Part shown: in pieces, positions 56,121 through 64,000 of the stretch
How positions within the stretch are numbered: position 1 is the first letter of the stretch
Layout: the number at the start of each line of letters is the position of its first letter
Origin: Haemonchus contortus
Taxonomy: Eukaryota; Nematoda; Chromadorea; Rhabditida; Trichostrongylidae
DNA length: 64,000 nt
Assembly (NCBI GenBank): GCA_000469685.2
Contig: LS997567.1
Coordinates: 30,243,299-30,307,298, forward strand
Direction of reading: 5' to 3'
Position numbers and translations under genes: made by a program
The notes under the pieces: model-generated
Databases searched by the model: none
The model's input: only the letters and a program-made list of their open reading frames with translations
What the model was told of the DNA's origin: nothing

Positions 56121-57017
56121 TTGGGCAATATCGGGAATAGCAGCGATATTGCCTCACTAAATGGCTACTGCATTTCCGCGACCACCCACAGAGTTTTTTC
56201 CAGTGGTATGGAACGAAGACATGGTGGTACCTTCATGGGAGGGAAAGTTCCCTTCGTGCTGCTATTTATCTCTGAAGAAGTCAGCGTCGCCATCAGAAAA
56301 TGTCTCAAGAGGGCAGGTCTGGAAAACTCAGTTGCCATTATAAACGTGACACCCTTCAACTTGAAGCAACGCCTGTGTTTGAAACCGGCAGTATGACCGC
56401 CTATGTACCACCTCGAATTCTGTGGTATGTCCAACCGGCAGGGAAGGGGATCGCGCTATATCTGTGGTGGTCTATAAGAGCACTAGCAGTAACTGCAGGG
56501 ATAAGTATATTGGTGAAACGGCGAGACCACTCCACGTAAGAATTAAGGAGATCCTAGATGGCTTGAATCGATCGAAAGAGTCCACCGCTTTAGGAGCCCA
56601 CCGTACTCAAAATCATAATGGAGGCGTCTTCGAGGTCACCGTGGAGGTCGTGGCCCAGGAATGGCAATCGTGCGCGAAGATCCCGCGAGGCATTTTGGAT
56701 ACACGCCAACAATCCAAAAATGGACCGGAGGGAAGAATGCCTCACAATTACGCGGGAACTGAAGCTTTATATAGGTTGGTCTTTCCACAAGGATTACGAT
56801 AAAGACCAAGCCCGGCTGACCTGGTCCTACTATCGGTTGCTGGGTGACTTCGAAGATCCACGAAGTGGCGGTGAATGCTTCTCCTCTGGGTTACGTGGTG
56901 CTCTAGGGGGTCTCGAACTTTCGTAGGCTTGTGAAGACCTTTCATCCATAATCCAAAGATTGTTTTCGATCCATTTTTAGGCTCTGAGAAAGGCGATATC
57001 GCCGAAACATTAGCTAA
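56121..57017 (+). pseudogene. Penelope-like 3' fragment (PLE-3) with GIY-YIG
   Basis: Begins in the region after RT (SLNGYC, FISEEVSVAIRKCLKRAGLE, matching LNGYG and FISDKVSAEVRQCIARADLA of PLE-1). After a frame change 56422-56802 reads KYIGETARPLHVRIKEILDG and STALGAHRTQNHNGGVFEVT, a GIY-YIG core with the YIGET residues kept. The linker with the Cys cluster is scrambled. The fragment ends with a hammerhead-like motif at 56979-57017. No RT core; inactive. Confidence 0.82.
56979..57017 (+). ncRNA. PLE-3 hammerhead-like ribozyme core
   Basis: CTCTGAGAAAGGCGATATCG then CCGAAACATTAGC. CTGAGAA resembles CTGANGA, GGCG pairs perfectly with CGCC as stem II with loop ATAT, then GAAAC. TTAGGCT before it can pair with AGCTAA after it. 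The best-formed stem II among the copies in this window. Confidence 0.55.
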
Positions 57018-58140
57018 TTAATTTTCTATACCAACCTCGTGGGAGTTCCAAGCAAAATCAACATCAATTCGCAACCATGTCGAGGTTTATGCAAGCCCAA
57101 ACGTGGAGTCTACTAGACTAATTCTCGTTTTTCGATCCAGTACTCCCGCTAGCGCTAAGTCCCCCCAGTTGCAGGATCCACTTCCTGGGGTGGATTACGA
57201 CTCAATGAGCAACTCAATTACGGGGGATGGAACGTCCTCAAAGGCACATATCACGGTTATCTTGAGCCACCCTTTCTGGGTTGAAAAACAGAAGTGTTCG
57301 CGGAGAACTGTGCATTGGTGACAAAGAAAACAAGGATATCCGGAGAATTCATGAATTCTAAGGTTTCTTGAATATAGTAAAAACAAAGGGTTGTACGAGA
57401 TCATGGAAGGGTTAGTTTGGGTAAGTCTTTCGATGTTGGAATTGCATATGGGACTGGCTTCATCGGGCCAAATATGTCAAAAATTGGCTCTCGCCATAGA
57501 CGAGTTGTTTCAGTTTACATTTTCTCCCGTGGCATTTCTCTGCAAGTGTCCTATAAATAGTGCAGCCTCTATAACGCCGTTGAAACTCGACCATCATGTG
57601 GGCGTCGAAGAAGCCCGTAACGAAGCCCTTATCACATCCTGACTGGACCTTTTTTTCACCGACACCAGTTTTTCACCGTTCACGGCATTCCTGTAGGCCA
57701 CGGGTTCGTTCTAATTGAAAATTTCACAACCTATTTTCTCATGAACTGCGTACTTTAGTTGGCTGGCTAGGAGCGCATAGTTGTGTCCACTAACTGAATT
57801 TCGGTGGCGGTCGACCCACACGTATATTGCACATAAACTGGATCGAGTAAGTCATTTTGAAAATATCTCTTTAATCAGTATGAGCGTGCCTCTGCAATAT
57901 ATAATTTCTGAACGCTGATTACACTCATACTATTCTCCTTCCATTTCTCATCCAGATACTGACCCATCGCCTTCTTCATAGAATTTTTTCCGATTTTCCC
58001 CCTGCTTCCTTGCAGGAAATACGACTCTCTAATAATTGCGGCTTCTCGGTATGTATAGTATAGATTACATTTAGACCAGACTAGTCTATGGATCTGCGTC
58101 CCTCTATTTTACTCATCTGATTCTTACATCCTTTACTCTT
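57018..58140. other. Unassigned spacer
   Basis: No gene recognised. Frames at 57103-57321 and 57391-57642 lack known domains. Mobile-element homology is not visible. Confidence 0.35.
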
Positions 58141-58192
58141 GGATTACACAAGAATAGTTTTCATGCTGAAATATACCTCTGGGCTTGCAGTG

Positions 58193-58833
58193 TCAGCTCA
58201 GCACTGTTTCTTTGATGCTTCTGTGACTTTGCTTCCCACAGCCCCAATCTTTTACTTCCACGGCTCCTTGTACGATGATTTCAATTTCAACCCCGTTGTA
58301 AATGGATGCAATTCGGACGCTGTCGTTGTGCTGTCTTGAGGCACTGCGACCGGCGAAGAAACTGATCGCACCTGTTATCCACAGAACTTCACTAGAATCA
58401 TTAAAATGCATCTGAGGTAACAGTCCGAAAGCACATACGATGGTATACACTTTTTTCAAATGACCACTGCGTTCTGGTATCCTTTCAACACAAATTCTAT
58501 TTGCTCTTTCCTCTACCGTGCGCTGAACATGGCACAACCACACGTGAATTCACTATGGTTAAAAGTTCTAATAGCTCGACACAGATAGTGGAATGGTGCC
58601 AAGGTGACGGCGTGGCAAGTATAGGCGCAAAACCTATCAAAAAACAATTCATTTAGAGTAGGCTCATACCTCGAGGGGTCCTTCATAGAGGGGAGTCGCA
58701 TTCGATATATTAGGAACAGGAAAGCGAAAAATACTAAATAGCAAACCTGAATGCATGGAGAAAAACGAATCAATTCTTTATGATTGTTATGGCAATCTCC
58801 TGATTTTGCAGAGGCAAAATGAGTGCAAGACAT
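58193..58833 (-). CDS. Candidate host exons, unidentified membrane-anchored protein
   Basis: Two overlapping minus-strand frames look coding. 58833-58513 contains a possible membrane anchor (CIQVCYLVFFAFLFLIYRM) followed by basic residues and several Cys. Within it GTATGAGCC...TTTTTTGATAG (about 58639-58674) could be a very short in-frame intron. 58543-58193 ends in SVRIASIYNGVEIEIIVQGA and GCGKQSHRS. I do not recognise the family; the layout would fit a nematode type II membrane protein. Exon borders are guesses and chance ORFs are possible. Confidence 0.25.
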
Positions 58834-59592
58834 TTTTTCGACCTAAACTGTTTAGTAAACGAAATAACAACTGGACCTGGCTAGAATCGAAGCGTTTTGT
58901 GCCCAAGTATGTGTCCCTCCTGTTCCTGTTGTATGCAGGAAATATAATAATATACCTGAAGTTCCAAGGGTCCGTTTTTCTATGGGTTCAAGGAGTGAGG
59001 ACCCTTGTTCACTTCTGGAGAGTTTCTAAAGTAGAATGAAATTGTAAAAAAGGAGCTAAGCAATAGAGTTGCTCTTGCCGAATATCTTCACTAGACCGAA
59101 AAATGATACGATTCTAAAATAGCCATTTTGCCCTCTGCGGTACTCCTGAGGGCAAGCCTATCAGCTCATCACATTCACGCTCAAGTGCGCAAACCTTTCT
59201 TGGGAAAAAATTAATAGCAAAGGGAATATCAAGCTATAAGTTTAATGCTCACTCAGATAGGCTCGATCGTTGCAAGCGATCCATTCAAAGGCATCTAGGC
59301 ATCTAGCATCTCCTTTTCTACAACAAATGCGAATAAGTTGCAGTTAATTTTTATGCGACCGACAGGTTGACAGAGCGATTACACGCTTAATTCAGTTTTC
59401 ACAGTCTTCTTCAGAAAAGAGCCACACAATTCGATCTGTGTGAGGCTTGCCATGGCCATAAGCAACGATAGCCTTTTTGTAGTTGTAAGCTGCCATTGAA
59501 CTGTCGAAATTATCATCGCTTGACTGTTCATAAACTAAAACAGTGACGGTTATTTATAGAAGAGAGTCGCCAAAACGTAACGCTCTGAAGTT
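58834..59592. other. Unassigned spacer
   Basis: No recognisable gene, repeat or RNA. A plus frame at 58755-59039 overlaps the candidate exons on the other strand and lacks known domains. Confidence 0.3.
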
Positions 59593-60080
59593 CTACAGTT
59601 GCGATGTGTCTTCACTTGGAACTATGTGATTCTGCATGAGTCCTTCCCAACGCCCCTTCATCTGCAGCCATACAAACCCGGCGCTTGTCATTTTTACGTC
59701 TGGAGGGGAAACACACCACTGCTCACAGTCGGTAGACGAAGGTGACGGAACAGATGTGATTCTGGTTTTGAACTTTGTTTCTACAAAAAAAAAACAGAGT
59801 AGAGCATCTCTCTGACTTCATACACTGTTCGGTTGACGGTGATGTACCCTCCTGTGAGTAGATCCCACAACGATCCAGTCGCTCCATCATTCGAAGCTTC
59901 ATTTCGTCTACCCATCGTTAGCAGAGTGAATGTCGTGAGCACCACGTCGACCTTCCCCTGAACCAATTTTTCCTCCCGTGGACATGAGCACACATGTTTA
60001 CCCATGCCCAGAGAATGCCCCGCCATACAAAATTTGATCCTGCTCATGGTGAACTTTAGCGGCCGGTTATCCTGTGACAT
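59593..60080 (-). CDS. Candidate two-exon host gene fragment, unidentified
   Basis: On the minus strand a T10GTAG acceptor lies at 59781-59795, followed by 188 bases open to a TAG at 59593-59595 and containing DCEQWCVSPPDVKMTSAG and FVWLQMKGRWEGLMQN. An upstream frame reads DEMKLRMMERLDRCGIYSQE and could join through a donor GAGG/GTACAT, giving an intron of about 66 bases, normal for nematodes. A longer alternative frame (59781-60080) also exists. Family not recognised. Confidence 0.25.
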
Positions 60081-60420
60081 TGCTAATTCAAAAACTTTGC
60101 GTCGATTCTGGCTCTCATGCTTCTATTCAGTTCTTGAGTATTTTTTGTGCAGTCAAGATGACGATATTGGGCAGTGAATTAAGTATTGTGCTGGCTTCAG
60201 GTCAAAACAAAGTCGATGGGGAAAACAACTTTAATTTCCCGCCATCCCCTCACATGTCTTGTCACTTTCAAATGAGATAATTCTGTAACATTGTGGATAG
60301 AGAACGCTGCAGGATTACTAGCAGAGGAACAGCGCCGGATTTAGCAGAAAACCTGACGTAGCGATCCCTTTTCTCCGCTCACTTGAAATATGCAGCAAGA
60401 AATCGTCATTAAGCAAGTCA

Positions 60421-60747
60421 TCATAGACTTGGCTTTGATGAAATCTCACTTGCTCTGAATTCAATGCTTTTCTTCACCACCTCTTCACTTAGCTTAGCAA
60501 GGCCTGACATAAGTAAACATGAACCTTGCAGCTTACGTGGCTTCACGTAGATGTTTTCAGAAAGGCGAGTTCTCCACACATTGATGTGAAAGGTAACGGA
60601 GTCTTCCATCAAATGGCGAGAACAAGGCACAGACGCGAGCTTTCGATCGTCTATAGCTACATACTTAGCAGCATTCATGCAACGAAATGAAAATAATAAT
60701 AACACCATATGCCCAATTTCCTTCATCCATGGCTCACTAAGGACCAC
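60421..60747 (-). CDS. Hypothetical ORF, unidentified
   Basis: 108 codons on the minus strand with mixed composition (NAAKYVAIDDRKLASVPC, then LAKLSEEVVKKSIEFRASEI, an amphipathic-helix-like end). No known domain. It lies upstream of the two other minus-strand candidates in the least repeat-rich part of the window, so it could be an exon. A chance ORF is equally possible. Confidence 0.2.
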   Translation of the reverse strand: MVLSEPWMKEIGHMVLLLFSFRCMNAAKYVAIDDRKLASVPCSRHLMEDSVTFHINVWRTRLSENIYVKPRKLQGSCLLMSGLAKLSEEVVKKSIEFRASEISSKPSL

Positions 60748-62630
60748 TCACTTAAGGGCCCTGAATTGGTTGATCACAATTCGAAACAAGAGGTTGGAGG
60801 CAAGCCAGAGGCAGATACACAATGCAAGACCAGGGAAACTCATGAAAAGGACTCTACGCTAATGCTGAACTAAGTCGTTTGCAGTCCGCTCCTCCCGGCA
60901 GGGTACACGTGTTTGTGTGCGCCTTACGCTTGCCTGTGTTCTTTTGTAGCCTGCATATTACATAATTGCAAGAGTGGGCATCGGCTTAAGTCGTAAATTC
61001 AGTTTGGATAACGATGTTCAAAACTTCACAGCCTTTCTCACAAATGATTTTATTAAATGTTACATTCACAGAGCTGACTGCGATTGTTTACAGAACGAGT
61101 CTTCTCTCACAGAATTGCGCTTTTGTTTTCGCGGAAAATGTCTGTAGTTCAGTTTCAAGAATGTAACGATCATTGCACCCCTCATACAGCAGGACAGCAA
61201 AGAAACAAGTGGTAGTCGTGAGGAACCAAATTTATGACTTCGTATTATTTCTCCATCATTCGGCATTCGCAGGGAGGGCTGCAGTTCACCTCATTTTGCT
61301 AGATACCAGATTATCTTCAATAAGCTCCCAATCTCGATCGAAAACTGTCAACTGATGTCCAAAACATTGTTGTTCTCTAGTACTGAAGTAGCACTCCACG
61401 AATTTTTGGAACTGAGGCCTTTCCTTTACATTTCTTTCGGTGATTCTTCGCAACTCAAGTGGAGACAGGATCCGTGCGTTGAGAGTTCCAGATGAAATAT
61501 GAATTACAATTGCAACCCAACACTACTTGAAGTAGAACTGACATAAAAAACGAACACTAGCCAGGGTAGTTTGAGAAACAGAGTAAAGTGCCAGTTATGA
61601 TTACTTGCTGTACGCAAGCTGAAAAGTTTCCTGTTACCTGATGCTGCACGCTACGAATCACAATGGATGTTTCCGAAAAATGGGCCATACATGGGCCCTG
61701 ATGAAGTAAGGAAGTCCCTTCTATCTAAGCATTCATACTCGATTTCAAATCCGTCTCATTCTTCAGATTCATTGCCTTTATATCGTTCTGTCCCTATTTT
61801 TCTTCCACTGCATTGCCAGCGTCACTCTCAATCAGAAATTAAAATGAGGAAGTCTGGTTTTCCGATAGCGCTTTACGGATGCCATTCTTTCCTTGAGATC
61901 CCTAGTTCTGTAGGAGAAGAAATCGGTACAGTTCTGCTTATTCCAGATATCGCTTTTAATCTTGCTTGATATATGCTAGATTTCGTGAAGTAAAGCCCGC
62001 CTCCTTCTGAATAGCGTGGAACTCTCATACTAGGGTTTTACAATTTTGAACAGGCTTCTAGAGGATGAGTGAACGGCACTGCTACGAATTGGGTACAAAT
62101 TTTAGAGAAAGCAACCAATTACATACCAGTACGACTCAAGTGGAACTTTCAGGTGTGTCATAAGATATTGACCAAAATTTATTGCATTTTTATTAGTCAA
62201 GCAATCAAAAAGAATGAATAGAGAGAATGAATTTTTCCGAGCAAAGCATAACCCCTTTCGGTCTTCCGTTCTAACGGAGTAAAATCGGTATGCCTCAAGA
62301 AATGAACTTACGACCCTCTAAAAACTACTTGTCTATTGATGCTACATGATTCGCAAAAAAAAGTGGTCGTTAAGAGGGTGTGAACGCGTCGTTAAGGAAA
62401 AAATAAATCGCTCGTCACTCTTTGTCCGGAGTGAGAGGACATATAACACTATAAGGATTGTCGAGAGGCCACACTCCATCCCTACATATCATACAGCGAG
62501 AACACATACCAGCTCACACATTTCCTCTCAAATATCCGAGTTCGACTCTCACTCAATCTCGGCATGGATATGAATGAATTTTGTAAGACTTTTCATAAAA
62601 CCTGCTGCCAAGATGATAAATAAGCTCTTA
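60748..62630. other. Unassigned spacer
   Basis: No gene, repeat copy or RNA recognised. A 100-codon plus frame at 61667-61969 and shorter ones have no known domain. Confidence 0.35.
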
Positions 62631-62635
62631 TCAAC

Positions 62636-62672
62636 TCACGCTTCAGCTTTATCGCCTTCTTCAAAGTTTGAA
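62636..62672 (-). ncRNA. Degenerate hammerhead-like core of PLE-4a
   Basis: On the minus strand CTTTGAAGAAGGCGATAAAG then CTGAAGC: TTGAAGA box, GGC/GCT imperfect stem II and GAAGC in place of GAAAC. Position relative to the coding part matches the other PLE copies. Core bases are changed, so it is unlikely to be active. Confidence 0.3.
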
Positions 62673-63375
62673 AACTCAAAAAATTATCGCTATCCATCTC
62701 TTATTCAACAGTCCATCTCTCATTCCGAGTTATCGATAGTGGGGCCACGTTGTTTTTTCTAATACGCTCCATAACTATTTTCAAGAGCCAGAGGAAAGCC
62801 ATGGGGAAGTACGGTCTCTCTTGCAAGCTCGAAAGAGTCCGTTTTCTCCTTTTCTTTTCGATACCATTTGCTACGGTAGAGATCTCAATTATACCTGAGT
62901 TGCATATGGAGGGGAAGCAGCCAATTATCTTTCGGCTTTTCTTCATGGATTTTATATTTTCTTCTAGTTTGTTGAGCAGATCATAACACGTGTCCATTTC
63001 CTCTTCCATTTAACAGATCCCAAAAGAGTCGCCTGGTAGCGGCAGTACAAAATAGGCCGGTGATCCAGTGACAGCTTTCCATCTTGGATATATAGACTAT
63101 GGCTAGCACGTGCCAGCTGCCCCATGGCCAGTCCCTGATCTGCCCGTAATATTGGCCGGTCCGCCTAAAAAATAGGGCAATCGAGATACTTTTACAAAGG
63201 CTATTATCTGGGTGGTGGGAAGGCCATAGGTGTTTTCCGACGGTTCATATTCATTGAGCAGTTCTAGAGTGGCCTGCATAGCATCCTTATTCGACACGTT
63301 GTTATTGAAGGATTCAAAATTGAAGGAATCCGTGACTTGGTTGAGTTTGAGACTGAGAACTCCCGCAAAAGTTCC
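62636..63375 (-). pseudogene. Penelope-like RT fragment (PLE-4a)
   Basis: Minus strand, from high to low coordinate: FNNNVSNKDAMQATLELLNE (motif A region) at about 63310, YGLPTTQIIAFVKV, a MGQ-type motif B in a shifted frame near 63115, ILYCRY (start of motif C) near 63045, a break losing the IDD, then EEMDTCYDLLNKLEENIK and KWYRKEKEKTDS near 62880-62990. This order matches PLE-1. The 3' end near 62640-62671 shows a degraded hammerhead-like core. Several frame changes; inactive. Confidence 0.75.
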
Positions 63376-63520
63376 AGCTGGCAGCAGTGTCACTGTTATC
63401 GGCGATATAACTGATATTAATCTTCCCGACAATGCACTATCAGGCTTGGACCTTGGCCTCAGCTTCGCTTCAACTCAATCGGTAAGTCAAGAGGTATCGC
63501 GTAAAATCCTAGGCTTTTAG
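63376..63520 (+). pseudogene. Penelope-like N-terminal fragment, inverted between PLE-4 pieces
   Basis: Plus strand VTVIGDITDINLPDNALSGL then DLGLSFASTQSVSQEVSRKI matches VTLIGGTTISEKAVDLLNLG and PSFSIAQGVGPSTYRQVV of PLE-1. It is oriented opposite to the RT pieces on both sides, so the cluster is head-to-head like PLE-1 and PLE-2. Confidence 0.7.
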
Positions 63521-63529
63521 AAACTTTGC

Positions 63530-63999
63530 AGTTCCAAAGTGGCCTGCATAGCATCCGTATTCGACATATAAAGTGCTGTAATATCAAAGGATTCCATGAC
63601 GTGATTGGGTCTAAAGCTGGCTTTCACAACTGTTTGATGAACATATAAGTATTGGTGAGGTCTGGGGAAATATAATGTAGCAGCTGTACTTAGACCAGGT
63701 TTAGCAGCCAAGCAATTCTATCCGTAGGGCCCTCTACATTGCTTATTATTGGCCGCACCCGGTAGTCCGCTGAATTGTTTGATGACAATGTGGTATGGGA
63801 GAGCTTATGTTTTGAAAAGTGTGTAGAGAACGGAGCAGGTAGGGAGGTACAATTTTTATCGTCTACCTACCGGTTTAGGTAGTTGCGAAGATCGCACTGT
63901 CTCAATCCACACCCTGTTTAGCCGCCGATATTGCTTATTGATTTATGCCAAAGAAGACGGTTAGTAGGAAGTCTCGTCCTCTAGATGTAAACGTGTTAT
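63530..63999 (-). pseudogene. Penelope-like RT fragment (PLE-4b), runs off the window
   Basis: Minus strand pieces: TRLHLEDETSY near 63990, LFKTHKLS near 63820, VRPIISNVEGPTDRIAWLLN near 63740, and ESFDITALYMSNTDAMQATL near 63590-63530. It repeats the motif A segment also present in PLE-4a, so two different RT copies lie side by side. The 5' part continues beyond the window end. Confidence 0.75.
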
Positions 64000-64000
64000 G

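Noticed and set aside
57391..57642. Penelope motif B in an 83-codon frame (MGLASSGQ)
   Set aside because: Only a few residues resemble GLAMGQ; neighbouring RT motifs are absent.

Overview
This window looks like intergenic DNA from a strongylid, hookworm-like nematode that is very rich in repeats. The organism call is an inference. It rests on the retroelement mix (BEL/Pao, RTE-clade LINEs, Penelope-like elements with GIY-YIG domains, mariner), on the RTE endonuclease N-terminus, which resembles copies common in hookworm genomes, and on long TG and TGTC microsatellites. I found no rRNA, tRNA, CRISPR or bacterial operon structure. Almost every convincing coding signal belongs to a mobile element.

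Layout: 0.8-1.67 kb is a TIR transposon whose relative lies at 38.3-39.1 kb. A TG-rich minisatellite follows at 1.9-5.3 kb, then an internally deleted mariner at 5.93-6.83 kb. From 7.7 to 27.5 kb the DNA is retroelement. An old A-rich BEL/Pao element (BEL-2, gag start near 10745, pol and a possible env-like remnant to about 27.3 kb) is interrupted inside gag by a young complete BEL/Pao element (BEL-1, 11030-21604) with two 719-bp LTRs that differ at about six positions. BEL-1 has gag (DUF1759-like, three zinc knuckles, RS-rich tail), protease, RT, RNase H and integrase, broken by four stops and two one-base indels. After pol it carries an intact 339-residue ORF with 18-residue repeats and a second gag-like triple zinc knuckle. 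Between 31 and 40 kb lie several copies of a dispersed repeat built around a microsatellite, including a 0.96-kb TGTC array. A broken Penelope-like element (PLE-2, 34.06-36.76 kb) sits between two arms of this repeat.

From 42.15 to 55.53 kb there is a nested stack. An RTE LINE (RTE-B, minus strand) is split by a 10.8-kb insertion that has long terminal inverted repeats and a 9-bp target duplication. This insertion contains a second RTE (RTE-A), a palindromic MITE and, inside its right TIR, a Penelope array (47492-53180). The array consists of an inverted partial copy, a direct partial copy and a full-length copy with an intact 890-codon RT/GIY-YIG ORF. It is flanked by an 11-bp target duplication, and the left TIR of the host element serves as an unoccupied reference site.

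Further Penelope fragments lie at 31.8, 56.1-57.0 and 62.6-64.0 kb. Several PLE 3' ends carry a hammerhead-ribozyme-like core. The stretch from about 57.1 to 62.5 kb is the poorest in mobile elements. It holds weak minus-strand coding-like segments that could be exons of host genes, but none is identified.
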